A stretch of DNA of 33,600 nucleotides from JBAXHO01 sp037138855 (GCA_037138855.1 JBAXHO010000017.1:1-33600); one strand, 5' to 3'. Shown: positions 17,098 to 24,687, counted from the first letter of the stretch. Notes: a model not told the origin generated them from the sequence alone. A program made the numbers and translations.

Positions 17098-17142
17098 TAT
17101 AGTACATTCTATAGTAATACGTCTATTGGTGTACAACTATAG
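17098..17142. promoter_or_regulatory. Divergent promoter region with CTATAG-type repeats
   Basis: TATAGTAC at 17098, CTATAG at 17109-17114 and CTATAG at 17137-17142 lie between the minus-strand unit starting at 17084 and the XRE gene starting at 17191. The same sequence pair occurs at 16480-16495. Likely autoregulation by the XRE protein; inferred from location and symmetry. Confidence 0.4.
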
Positions 17143-17190
17143 TTTTTCATATACTTAACATATATAAAACTTAAATATTATTTTGTAATA

Positions 17191-17418
17191 ATGGTTTCAA
17201 AAGCTTCTTACCAAAAAAAATTTGGTAAGAATGTCAAAAAAATTAGACTTGAGAAAAAATTTTCTCAAGAAAGACTTGCATATAATGCTGAACTTTCCGT
17301 ATTTACTATTAGTCAAATAGAACTAGGAAAGCTATGTCCACTTCTTACAACTGCTCATCAAATTGCAAAGGCTCTCGGTGTATCTTTAAGCGAACTTACT
17401 GAAGACATAGAAATTTAG
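17191..17418 (+). CDS. XRE-family HTH transcriptional regulator
   Basis: 75 residues, nearly all one Cro/CI-type domain: KNVKKIRLEKKFSQERLAYN, then AELSVFTISQIELGKLCPLL as turn and recognition helix, TTAHQIAKALGVSLSELTED as the closing helices. Single-domain regulators of this type repress compact promoters on mobile elements. Transcribed away from the small genes at 16646-17084 and convergent with the 17492-18345 pair. A weak inverted repeat TTTAGAT/ATCTAAA (17414-17437) across its stop may help end transcription. Confidence 0.8.
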   Translation: MVSKASYQKKFGKNVKKIRLEKKFSQERLAYNAELSVFTISQIELGKLCPLLTTAHQIAKALGVSLSELTEDIEI

Positions 17419-17491
17419 ATGGGATTTCTAATCTAAAGTATTTAACCAATGAGCCTCTGCTGATTTTAAAAGAACACTTTCCCATAAATTT

Positions 17492-18061
17492 TTACTTACC
17501 TTCCAATTTTAAAAAATTACAATACTCAGTATCGTTTTTTATTACTTCAAGCAATGCTTCTCTTATTACATAAGCCTTGCTTGACTTGTTTTTATCTTTA
17601 TTCCATTCAAGATACTTATTCATTTCACTAGGAAGAATAAAAATTAGTTTTCTGTTTACAAAACCAATTCCTGTTTTCACAACCAATTCCAACGCTTTAA
17701 TAATTTCATTGCCAAGATATGAAATTTGAAAAAAATTCCAATTTTTATTGGGATTTTTCTTTAGTTTAAAATTTTTCCCATGTCCTTGAATGACAAATAA
17801 TGGCTTTTTGCCTCTCGAATATTCGATGATTGGTAATACCAGATCATTATTTTGTGTACCTTCCCAAACAACAATGTCGGTATCATTTATTAATTTAGAT
17901 ATTTTTTTATTTTGATTATTAATTTCAGTCATTATTAATTTCCCATAGACATTTTCAATCTGAAAATATGTTGGAGTAATATTTTTTTCTTTAGAAAAAA
18001 ATAAACATACCGAATCAAGTAATTTCTGTTCAATGGATTGATAGAAAAATAATATTTTCAT
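17492..18061 (-). CDS. Nucleoside-deoxyribosyltransferase-like domain fused to a ribbon-helix-helix domain
   Basis: 189 residues. The N-terminal ~130 residues look like a Rossmann-type NDT/TIR/SLOG-like fold: MKILFFYQSIEQ, DTDIVVWEGTQNN, then LPIIEYSRGKKPLFVIQGHG. The C-terminal ~50 (RKLIFILPSEMNKYLEWNKD, then SSKAYVIREALLEVIKN) fit a ribbon-helix-helix DNA-binding domain: one strand, two helices. The Glu that NDT enzymes use around the xEIGYA motif is not obvious (LPIIEYS aligns imperfectly), so the domain may bind a nucleotide rather than hydrolyse it. It overlaps the upstream XRE gene by ATGA. Together they look like a ligand-sensing repressor pair or toxin/antitoxin-like unit. Family call from pattern only. 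Confidence 0.55.
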   Translation of the reverse strand: MKILFFYQSIEQKLLDSVCLFFSKEKNITPTYFQIENVYGKLIMTEINNQNKKISKLINDTDIVVWEGTQNNDLVLPIIEYSRGKKPLFVIQGHGKNFKLKKNPNKNWNFFQISYLGNEIIKALELVVKTGIGFVNRKLIFILPSEMNKYLEWNKDKNKSSKAYVIREALLEVIKNDTEYCNFLKLEGK

Positions 18062-18345
18062 AATTGTTCATATCTATTAATAGGTAAAGGTTTATCGAGT
18101 TTCATTTCATTTTTAGTAATACCCCAACCAAATAAGTCTAAAGCCTCAATTGGATTAAGTTTTAATCCTTTCGTAAGATTTATGACACTTTTAAATGTTA
18201 TTTTTGATGCTTTATCATTTTCTATTGTTAAGACTGTTTTTAGACTCAAATTGCTTTCTACAGCAAGTTGCAATCGAGACATTTTTAAATGCCGTCTGTA
18301 TTGCCTTATTGTATTACCCATTGTTCTTAAATTACTTTTAGCCAT
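18058..18345 (-). CDS. XRE-family HTH regulator coupled to the NDT-like/RHH gene
   Basis: 95 residues. A lambda-repressor-like domain: MGNTIRQYRRHLKMSRLQLA, VESNLSLKTVLTIENDKASK, ITFKSVINLTKGLKLNPIEA. A short tail ends NRYEQL. The stop overlaps the next start (ATGA). TAACAAAATGTTA, a TAACA/TGTTA palindrome at 18345-18357, covers the start codon, and ACTTTTATAAAGT follows upstream, so autorepression is plausible. It is transcribed away from the hairpin-rich region at 18.5 kb. Confidence 0.75.
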   Translation of the reverse strand: MAKSNLRTMGNTIRQYRRHLKMSRLQLAVESNLSLKTVLTIENDKASKITFKSVINLTKGLKLNPIEALDLFGWGITKNEMKLDKPLPINRYEQL

Positions 18346-18764
18346 AACAAAATGTTACTTTTATAAAGTATGTAAAAAGGAATAAAAAACCGTCTTGAAA
18401 ATATTAGTGAAGGTTCACAAATGAATCTTATTGGAGCAGTAAGATTATTTTTAAATTGACTAGATTTCATAACAGAATAAATCTTGCCAACTCGTTGAAG
18501 GGTACTACCACTAGATAACTAGTAGCAGATTTTGCTAGAATCGCTGTAAGCTAATTTCTACATTTTAGCTTAAAGCAATTCCGATCAGTCCCATCAAAGA
18601 AGCTGGTCGGTTTGCTTATATATACCTCAAATTGTTATATAGATTGTAATACAATAAAATTGTGCCTGACAAGAACTGGCACTTAATCAAATTTATGTGA
18701 AAACCTTGAACGTAAATGCCTTTACTGCTATACTTTGCTATTAATATATTACCGCCAGAATACT
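18346..18764. other. Intergenic region with three hairpins and a TGTAATACA palindrome
   Basis: About 420 bp without a gene. Three adjacent inverted repeats stand at 18510-18523 (ACTAG/CTAGT, 4-nt loop), 18547-18572 (TAAGCTAA/TTAGCTTA) and 18581-18610 (CCGATCAG/CTGGTCGG, one G-T pair, then TTT). The last resembles a weak plus-strand terminator. ATTGTAATACAAT at 18643-18655 is a 13-bp palindrome also found, reverse-complemented, at 24795-24807. I see no tRNA fold. Confidence 0.45.
18643..18655. promoter_or_regulatory. Palindrome ATTGTAATACAAT (candidate operator)
   Basis: A 13-bp palindrome 110 nt before the TrmB-like start. The identical site (other strand) is at 24795-24807 and a variant with the same 9-bp core TGTAATACA lies at 20644-20658 before the methyltransferase gene. 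Shared operators would tie the TrmB-like regulator to these units. Confidence 0.45.
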
Positions 18765-19589
18765 ATGGCACTAAATAATTTTTTGAGTGAAATTAAACAA
18801 TTAAGTGATAATGAAGCACTTAATAAATTAACCAATTTATCTGAAACGGAAATTGAAACCTATCTTTATTTGTTATCTACTGGTGCGATCACTGCATCTG
18901 CTTTATCTGAACAATGTGGTAAACCAAGATCGAGTCTACAGGCTAATTTAAAAAAATTAATTTCGTCTGGTTTAGTTTCAAAAACAAATAGAAATAATAG
19001 AACATTATATATTCCGCAACACCCTAAAAAACTTGAGATTCTATCTATGCAAAGAAAAATTGATTTAGAAGCAGAAATAGAAACTATAGAACAAGGGAAG
19101 AAAATTATTAATGGATTCATTGATTCAATCTTACATACAATCCCGAAAGCATCTGAAAGTTCAAAAGTTTTAGTAAGTTATTATGAAGGTGAAACAGGAT
19201 TTAAGGAAATTTGCCAAAGATCAATTTTTAGTTCAAAAAAAGAAGTGCTATTTTTATCTAATTTAGCTGAATGGCGAAAAGCATACAGTAAGGAATATGG
19301 GAAAAAATATTATGTTCCAGAAAGGAAAAAAAATAACATATACCTTAGAGCATTAGGTGTCGATAACAAAGAAGGTAGGGAAATGAAGAAAGAGGATAAT
19401 GTTTCATTCAGAGAAACACGATTTTTACCAAAAGAGTACAATTTAATCCAACCAACAATTATCATTTGCGAAGATGAGGTATCCTATATGCTTTCTAGTA
19501 AGCCCTATAAGGCTATACTTATTCAGGATAAAAGCCTGACTGACGTATGGAGAATAATTTTTGAAAAATTATGGAATGAAACCAATTAA
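18765..19589 (+). CDS. TrmB-like winged-helix transcriptional regulator
   Basis: 274 residues from the ATG at 18765; a TTG at 18735 would add ten residues with little reason. N-terminal winged helix: LTNLSETEIETYLYLLSTGA, ITASALSEQCGKPRSSLQAN, LKKLISSGLVSKTNRNNRTL. A coiled segment (RKIDLEAEIETIEQGKKIIN) leads to a C-terminal domain with VLVSYYEGETGFKEICQRSI, the pattern of TrmB proteins whose C-domain senses a ligand. The stop overlaps that of the convergent methyltransferase gene (TAA at 19587-19589), so no terminator fits between. The TGTAATACA sites suggest it may regulate itself and the methyltransferase. Confidence 0.75.
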   Translation: MALNNFLSEIKQLSDNEALNKLTNLSETEIETYLYLLSTGAITASALSEQCGKPRSSLQANLKKLISSGLVSKTNRNNRTLYIPQHPKKLEILSMQRKIDLEAEIETIEQGKKIINGFIDSILHTIPKASESSKVLVSYYEGETGFKEICQRSIFSSKKEVLFLSNLAEWRKAYSKEYGKKYYVPERKKNNIYLRALGVDNKEGREMKKEDNVSFRETRFLPKEYNLIQPTIIICEDEVSYMLSSKPYKAILIQDKSLTDVWRIIFEKLWNETN

Positions 19590-20620
19590 ACCTCTACTAT
19601 TTTAGTAGAATTAGTTTCTACCTGAGCATTATTAGCTTCCAAAATATAATACTTATAATACCAATTTTTATCAGTATCTGTATTTGGTACAACAAATCCA
19701 TCTGGTAATTTTACTTCTTTTTCTGATCTTTCTACCCATTCAACAGCTCTTAACACTTGCCCAGAAACAATATCCAATTTTACAGTTTTATTACCTTCGG
19801 GAAATGGCACTGTAACCAATTTTACTATATGTCCATCTGGTGAACTAGCTTCACAAATTGGGAGTCCTTGTTCATCTTTTTGATAAACCCTAAAGTCCAT
19901 ATCTTGCATTTGCGATCCTATCCAAAAGGCCATATATGGCCCATGATATTCAGTGATTATCTGTTCTTCTTTACCAATACCATATACATCAGAATTAATA
20001 ACCCCCCAATTGCCTTGTCCCCAATTATCGTCCATCATTTCGATTGTTAGCCTATGACCATGTCGTGATGAACTTGAAATTATCATTTGTCCTTGAGGCT
20101 GTAAATGATTTCGACCTTCGGTAATTAGCCTATCTAAAACCATTCGTCCATTACGTCCACTTTCATTGGTTTTATAAGCTGGGTGATCTTGATGCACTGG
20201 TAACTCTGGCTGTACAGGGGGATTACTAATAATATAATTATACCTTCCTGAAATATTTACAAAGGCATCTGATTGAACAGCTTCAAAATGGTCTCCTTCT
20301 TGATAACCATTTAGTGAGGCATTTCGAGAAGATAAAGCAACTGCATCAGCACTTAAATCTGACATTGTTACAAACCTTGCTCCTCTTTTTAATCCTGCAA
20401 TTCCTAAAATGCCACTACCAGAACCCATATCAAGCAGACTTGTTCCTTGCAATCTATCAAAAACTCTATTTTCTTGAAGTATATTTAAGAAATAACCAGC
20501 ACTATACGGATCCCAAACTCCGTCACGATGTTCTAATAGTATCCCTCCTTGAATCGTTGGTATTTCATAAACCTTAAAACCTGCCGAATTTTCTTCTCCT
20601 CCATTAATAAGCTGTGTCAT
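19586..20620 (-). CDS. Class I SAM-dependent methyltransferase (PrmC/HemK-like N-domain) with extra C-domain
   Basis: 344 residues. SAM-binding motif SLLDMGSGSGILGIAGLKRG (about 62-81), acidic loop MSDLSADAVALSSRNA, and motif IV IISNPPVQPEL (about 130), the NPP(Y) signature of N-methyltransferases acting on amide or base nitrogens. PrmC-type enzymes methylate a glutamine; here V replaces the usual Y/F. The C-terminal ~130 residues (VYQKDEQGLPICEASSPDGH onward) are beta-rich and unknown. Composition is richer in Gly/Gln/Pro and poorer in Lys than neighbours, like the ThiF and acyl-synthase genes at 27-29 kb. A palindrome at 20644-20658 lies 24 nt before the start. Confidence 0.75.
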   Translation of the reverse strand: MTQLINGGEENSAGFKVYEIPTIQGGILLEHRDGVWDPYSAGYFLNILQENRVFDRLQGTSLLDMGSGSGILGIAGLKRGARFVTMSDLSADAVALSSRNASLNGYQEGDHFEAVQSDAFVNISGRYNYIISNPPVQPELPVHQDHPAYKTNESGRNGRMVLDRLITEGRNHLQPQGQMIISSSSRHGHRLTIEMMDDNWGQGNWGVINSDVYGIGKEEQIITEYHGPYMAFWIGSQMQDMDFRVYQKDEQGLPICEASSPDGHIVKLVTVPFPEGNKTVKLDIVSGQVLRAVEWVERSEKEVKLPDGFVVPNTDTDKNWYYKYYILEANNAQVETNSTKIVEV

Positions 20621-20893
20621 TAATTACCGCATAATTAATTAATTTGTGTAATACACAATGTGTTTTAAACGATGGGAATGGATATTTCCTGTGTAGAAAA
20701 CAGGATTTAACCTCTTTTATATATTAACCAGAGCCCATCATTAGTTAATATATTCTGTTATATATGAGGTATATAAAAACAGCTATCTAATTATACTTTT
20801 AGTATACCTATATTGTCAATATATATGACCAATGCTAGATATTCTACATTAATTCAAAAACAGTTTACTTCACTTGCTATGGAAATTTCAATA
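20621..20893. promoter_or_regulatory. Methyltransferase upstream region with nested inverted repeats
   Basis: Holds TTGTGTAATACACAA (20644-20658, a 15-bp palindrome), ATATATTAAC/GTTAATATAT (20719-20753, 10-bp arms, 15-nt loop) and TTATATA/TATATAA (20758-20776). The first is probably an operator. The others could be operators or a hairpin between the methyltransferase promoter and the end of the recombinase gene. No gene seen. Confidence 0.45.
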
Positions 20894-21751
20894 TTACAAG
20901 TTTTCTAGCCTTTCTTTCATTTTAATTTCGTCAGGGTGTGTATACCTCATCGTTGTTCTTGTGTCGGAGTGTCCTGCAAGATAAGCAATTTCTTGAATAC
21001 TCGACCCATTATCAGCGAGTTCGGTACAGAAAAAATGTCTTAACTGGTGTGGTGATATCTTTTCACTAAATTTTGAAAATATTTTACTTATTACTGTTCG
21101 ATCTATTCGATTATTTAATCTACTTTTAAAAAGTAAGTCATTTTCAATTAATACTTGATTGTTCTTTGATCGTTCTTCTAAATAAATATTTATAGCATTT
21201 TTTGCTTTAGTATTTATAAATATTTTTCTGTCTTTGCTTCCCTTGCCTTTCCGAATGAGACATTCACCAGATTTAAGGTCAATATCTCTGATTTTAATAT
21301 TTAAACATTCGGAAATTCTCATTCCTGTATAGCGAAGTAAACTTACTATTGCAAAGTTTCTTTTGTTACCTGTTTCTAGTATTGATTGCATAAACTGATT
21401 AACCTCTTGTTTATTTACCTTTGTTGGTGAAATAAAATCAGCTTGATATTTTGCAAAATCTTTCTTCCCAATAACAAAGGTATCTTGTACCCCCTCCTCG
21501 ACTAAAAACTGGTTTAGAGCCTTTAGAGCGAGGAGTTTTCTATTAACACTTTTGTTTTTAAGATGTTTTGAAGTAATTAGGTAAGATTTGTAGTCTAAAA
21601 CATTTTCTTTAAATAATTTCTCTGGATATTTTCCAAAACTAGTAAAAAACCAGTTAAAAAATCCACCTACATCGGAAGCATAATTTTCTATAGTATTTAA
21701 ACTTTTATTATTCTCTTTTAAGTATTTTTTAAACTTTAAAGTTGTGTCCAT
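20894..21751 (-). CDS. Tyrosine recombinase/integrase (XerC/D-like)
   Basis: 285 residues. N-terminal core-binding (SAM-like) domain: LKEYLKENNKSLNTIENYAS-type start TLKFKKYLKENNKSLNTIEN. Catalytic set complete: Arg in RYTGMRISECLN (about 142), Lys in RKGKGSKDRKIF (about 170), His-x-x-Arg in SPHQLRHFF (about 235), His in YLAGHSDTRTT (about 258) and Tyr in MRYTHPDE (about 268). It would cut and rejoin DNA at paired 11-bp sites. Immediately upstream are four copies of TTATGTTGCAT, two as an 11-6-11 inverted pair, so this enzyme very likely acts there, to integrate the element or resolve dimers. -10-like TATGAT (21782-21787 complement) lies between half-sites, suggesting autorepression. Confidence 0.9.
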   Translation of the reverse strand: MDTTLKFKKYLKENNKSLNTIENYASDVGGFFNWFFTSFGKYPEKLFKENVLDYKSYLITSKHLKNKSVNRKLLALKALNQFLVEEGVQDTFVIGKKDFAKYQADFISPTKVNKQEVNQFMQSILETGNKRNFAIVSLLRYTGMRISECLNIKIRDIDLKSGECLIRKGKGSKDRKIFINTKAKNAINIYLEERSKNNQVLIENDLLFKSRLNNRIDRTVISKIFSKFSEKISPHQLRHFFCTELADNGSSIQEIAYLAGHSDTRTTMRYTHPDEIKMKERLENL

Positions 21752-21756
21752 TGGAA

Positions 21757-21804
21757 TTATGTTGCATTCACTTTCAGGTATATCATACTGTAATTATGTT
21801 GCAT
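21757..21804. repeat. Two direct TTATGTTGCAT half-sites next to the integrase start
   Basis: TTATGTTGCAT occurs at 21757-21767 and 21794-21804 in the same direction, 37 bp apart. They match exactly the half-site of the dif-like core at 21839-21866. One overlaps the integrase 5' end region, the other lies within its candidate promoter. They look like accessory recombinase-binding or operator sites. Confidence 0.65.
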
Positions 21805-21838
21805 TGGGAAGTAGAAAGGTTGGAGAAAATAAAACTGT

Positions 21839-21866
21839 ATGCAACATAAATACTGTTATGTTGCAT
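21839..21866. other. dif-like recombination core (11-6-11)
   Basis: ATGCAACATAA, spacer ATACTG, TTATGTTGCAT: a perfect 11-bp inverted repeat with a 6-bp centre. This is the architecture of dif sites for XerC/XerD, and the inner ends CATAA/TTATG match the bacterial dif pattern (right arm TTATGTTAAAT in the well-known consensus, from memory). With its own tyrosine recombinase 88 bp away, it is the best candidate for the attachment or resolution site. The right arm also overlaps the -35 of a plus-strand promoter. Confidence 0.7.
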
Positions 21867-21889
21867 AATATCACGAAGTGACTTATAAT
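21861..21889 (+). promoter_or_regulatory. Promoter for the 59-residue ORF
   Basis: TTGCAT (21861-21866), 17 nt, TATAAT (21884-21889), 25 nt before the ATG at 21915. The -35 is the last six bases of the dif-like site, so recombinase binding would compete with transcription. Confidence 0.5.
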
Positions 21890-21914
21890 TCTATATACTT
21901 ATATAGAGCAAATT

Positions 21915-22094
21915 ATGAAAAGCCCAAAAACTGTTGAAATTCCAATTCATATAGAAACTAAAAAACCTCTTACAAAAAAAGGTATTACACAAATTATTGA
22001 AAAAATTTATAAAACAACGAACTGTATTAAACTTGAGGAATTATACATTTGTGCAGGTACAGGTATTGAGGCTGTTGTAATATGCAAGAAATAA
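21915..22094 (+). CDS. 59-residue protein, unknown
   Basis: Begins MKSPKTVEIPIHIETKKPLT, has a central helix (KKGITQIIEKIYKTTNCIKL) and a C-terminal strand EAVVICKK; soluble, two to three Cys. It follows a good promoter that overlaps the dif-like core and precedes the DUF2726 gene by 47 nt, so both may share one transcript. Could be a small DNA-binding or recombination accessory protein; no family recognised. Confidence 0.5.
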   Translation: MKSPKTVEIPIHIETKKPLTKKGITQIIEKIYKTTNCIKLEELYICAGTGIEAVVICKK

Positions 22095-22141
22095 GTTATC
22101 ACTATTATTACCCCCAATAATAAGATATATTTTTAGCTTTT

Positions 22142-22741
22142 ATGATTACTATTACGCCAACCCTATTACCGAATTTATCTCAAGTTTTATTTGATGGAAT
22201 AAAATACTCGTTCTCTAGCCCCTTCGCATGTTGGTATGTACCTTGTATTTTTTTGATAATTGTTTTTGCCCTTATTGTTTCAAAATTAAGCAAAAAGAAA
22301 AGTAACCCACGTTATCAGCCCTCTGGATATTTTAAATCAAGATACTATTTATTATCTAAAACTGAGTTAAAATTTTATAAAATACTGAGGCTTTCTATAG
22401 GTAACGAGCCGATTTTAATTGTTCCAAAAGTAAGAGTAGCAGATATTATAAAACCTGTATCAGAAATAAAATATGATTGGAATTATAAATTTAACCAAAT
22501 TAAAAGCAAACATCTTGATTTCTTGCTATGTGACGTAAACAATTTAAAAATAATTGCTGGTATAGAATTAGACGATAGCTCACATTTAGAAACCGAACAA
22601 TCACAAAGGGATTTAATTAAGGATAATATATTTGAAGAAGCTAAAATAAATTTAATCAGAATAAGAACAGAAAGCTATTACAATGTTGATGATCTGAAAG
22701 ATGAATTATTTCAAAATGAAATTATTTCATCTCCAAAATAA
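22142..22741 (+). CDS. DUF2726 protein, membrane-anchored, nuclease-like fold
   Basis: 199 residues. N-terminal membrane segment (WYVPCIFLIIVFALIVSKL, about 31-49), then a DUF2726 domain: LLSKTELKFYKILRLSIGNE, ILIVPKVRVADII, IKSKHLDFLLCD, AGIELDDSSHLETEQSQRDL, LIRIRTES. The D...E-x-D spacing resembles the PD-(D/E)xK nuclease core (LDFLLCD and IELDD), so DNA cleavage or binding at the membrane is plausible but not shown. DUF2726 often has a TM helix in front and occurs on mobile elements. Convergent with the zinc-ribbon gene at 22758, 16 bp apart. Confidence 0.75.
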   Translation: MITITPTLLPNLSQVLFDGIKYSFSSPFACWYVPCIFLIIVFALIVSKLSKKKSNPRYQPSGYFKSRYYLLSKTELKFYKILRLSIGNEPILIVPKVRVADIIKPVSEIKYDWNYKFNQIKSKHLDFLLCDVNNLKIIAGIELDDSSHLETEQSQRDLIKDNIFEEAKINLIRIRTESYYNVDDLKDELFQNEIISSPK

Positions 22742-22757
22742 TAATATTATGATGCCT

Positions 22758-23534
22758 TTATTTTATAAACCCCGCAATAGCTCCTGTTGATAATATTACT
22801 CCGACAAAAGCCCCAAAACAGCCTGTGCAACCAGTCTTTTTAGTACTTACTTTTTCCATAGGCAACACTCTTGGTTTTTGGAAAATATCTTTTTTAGGTT
22901 TTTTAATTCTCAAAGGAATTTTTTGATCATGAGGAATATTCTTTAATCGTGTATATTCACCGCTAAATACTTCTTTTAATATTTCTATTTTCTCTGTTGC
23001 TTCTAACGAAGGAGTAACAGAAAGCCTTCCTAGATCATCAATGAGTGCAGAATCAAGACCTAATTCTTTAATAGAGTTCTTAACAGGAGACGATATCATG
23101 TAATTTTCAGTTTTCATTAAATCATCAAAAGTAAGTTTCATACCTAATTTTTGATATTCTTTAATCATGTCATACGCTGAAAAATGGCTACATAATAAAT
23201 AGAACTTAATACAATCTTTATAATGTCCCTCTGTTTCTGCGATAACACCCATATTAAGATAAATTGAAGCAACATCGTCAAATTTACCTTTCATAGAATA
23301 ATTGAGAATGGCTTGATTAAGATCAAACCACAATTCATCTAATGTTTTTGCTTGGTTAACACCCTCTACATTTAGATATTCAAGCCTTTTTTTAGAATCC
23401 ACCAATATTCCCTGATTTATAGTCAACGCCTGTTCCTTGCGAATTACAAAAGTTTTACCACAATATCGGCATTTACCTTTTCTTTTTGGATCATTTTCAA
23501 ATACTTTATTGCAATAAGGACACTTTTTACTCAT
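22758..23534 (-). CDS. Zinc-ribbon protein with helical repeats and C-terminal membrane helix
   Basis: 258 residues. The N-terminal zinc ribbon has CPYCNKVF and CRYCGKTF (two CxxC pairs, 14 residues apart). The middle contains TPR-like helices (LNQAILNYSMKGKFDDVASI, LNMGVIAETEGHYKDCIKFY). A Cys-rich hydrophobic tail (GCTGCFGAFVGVILSTGAIA) would anchor it. Function unknown. On the minus strand it follows, after 28 nt, a 50-codon gene that the IS has cut; transcription from the promoter at 24.8 kb is now interrupted by the insertion. Confidence 0.6.
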   Translation of the reverse strand: MSKKCPYCNKVFENDPKRKGKCRYCGKTFVIRKEQALTINQGILVDSKKRLEYLNVEGVNQAKTLDELWFDLNQAILNYSMKGKFDDVASIYLNMGVIAETEGHYKDCIKFYLLCSHFSAYDMIKEYQKLGMKLTFDDLMKTENYMISSPVKNSIKELGLDSALIDDLGRLSVTPSLEATEKIEILKEVFSGEYTRLKNIPHDQKIPLRIKKPKKDIFQKPRVLPMEKVSTKKTGCTGCFGAFVGVILSTGAIAGFIK

Positions 23535-23652
23535 TTATCTAAAATATAATTGTTTAAACCTATTAAATTTGTTTTTTAATAATTTTGATTATTTTTAGTA
23601 GTTTTTTTACATTAATTTCTTCTGCTATCTCATAACTACCCTTTTCATCTTT

Positions 23653-23660
23653 AAAATACA
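23653..23660. repeat. Left target-site duplication AAAATACA
   Basis: Exact copy of the 8 bp at 24688-24695, directly outside the IS ends. An 8-bp duplication is usual for IS256- and related MULE-type elements. The intact pair indicates a recent insertion without later rearrangement. Confidence 0.9.
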
Positions 23661-24687
23661 GGGATAATAGCAAAAATGTATTGCTAAAAACGCTGGAAAT
23701 TCATGTTAGAAAAGTGTATACATAGAATATTTCAAACATGACTAAAAAATATGTCCAAAATGTTACGCAAATTCTTCTAAGAAGAATGGAAAAGTAAGAG
23801 GTAAACAGAGGTATTTTTGCAGAAAATGTAGTCATACATTCGGCATAAAAAAACGAGATCTTTTAAAACAAAAAATATGGGATAAATATTCTCGAGGTAA
23901 ACGAACTTATTCAGAGCTATCAAGCGAATTAGGGATATCTATTAGGTCAGTTCAGGATAAGGTAGATCGACAAATTATCGTAATACCAAAGATGAAGCCT
24001 CGAAAAGTGCTTATTGTAATGGATACCCTGTACTTTAAAAGGACTTTTGGAGTAATGGTATTCAGAGATTGGCTAAATCGGGAAAATCTGCTCTGGCACT
24101 ACGTTCCGTATGAGACGATTGCTTTGTACCAGCAAGGAATCAACGAACTAAAGGCAAAAGGATTTGAAATTTTAGGCATAGTGGTAGATGGTAGGAAAGG
24201 ACTAATGAAGCTGTTTAAAGAACCTGTGCAAATGTGCCAATTTCACCAGCTACAGATCGTTAGAAGATACATCACAAACAACCCGAATCTTGAAGCTGGA
24301 ATTGAACTAAAAGCACTATGTGAGAAGTTAATTAAAACTGATAGGTTAAGTTTCGAAGGGTGGCTAAACAAATGGTTTTTAAAATGGAGAGATTTTTTAG
24401 GAGAAAAAACAACAGATCCAAAAACCGGGAGCAAACATTTTACACACTCCAGGCTCAGGAGTGCCTACAGGAGCTTAAAGACAAACATTCCATATTTGTT
24501 TGTTTATCAGGAACACTTAGATATTAATATGCCAAACACAACGAATACGCTGGAAGGAAGTTTTGCACACGTAAAAGATAAAGTGAGGTTGCACAGAGGT
24601 CTAAAAATTGAACGAAAAAAGAAATTAATTGACGAACTTTTAAAGAAAAAATGATACGTATTAGCAATACAAATTTGCTATTAAGCC
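23661..24687 (+). mobile_element. Complete 1027-bp insertion sequence, IS256/IS1249-like
   Basis: The terminal inverted repeats are about 27 bp: the inner 23 bp at 23665-23687 and 24661-24683 agree at 21 of 23 positions, and both outer ends start GG. Perfect 8-bp direct repeats (AAAATACA) flank it. It carries one transposase gene in the plus direction. The transposase has the CxFHQLQIVRRY and NTLEGSF signatures of MULE-clade enzymes, closest by eye to IS256/IS1249. It has landed in a small minus-strand gene. Family name is from motif memory; the boundaries are from the sequence. Confidence 0.88.
23738..24654 (+). pseudogene. IS transposase, 305 residues only after a -1 shift at A6
   Basis: An ATG at 23738 reads MTKK and then a stop is met 16 codons on. 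At the A6 run 23744-23749 a -1 shift gives MTKKICPKCYANSSKKNGKV, a zinc ribbon (CPKC...CRKC), then RTYSELSSELGISIRSVQDK (HTH-like) and the DDE domain. Catalytic acids: Asp in LIVMDTLYF, Asp in GIVVDGRKG, Glu in TTNTLEGSFAH; C/H motif in VQMCQFHQLQ. The frame stays open from 23749 to TGA at 24652. A homopolymer deletion (real or sequencing) or programmed slippage fit equally; without it only the 221-codon frame from 23992 is read, lacking the zinc ribbon. Confidence 0.75.

Noticed and set aside
18505..18610. tRNA-like or CRISPR-like structure
   Set aside because: No T-arm GTTCRANYC, no cloverleaf spacing and no repeated spacers; only independent hairpins.
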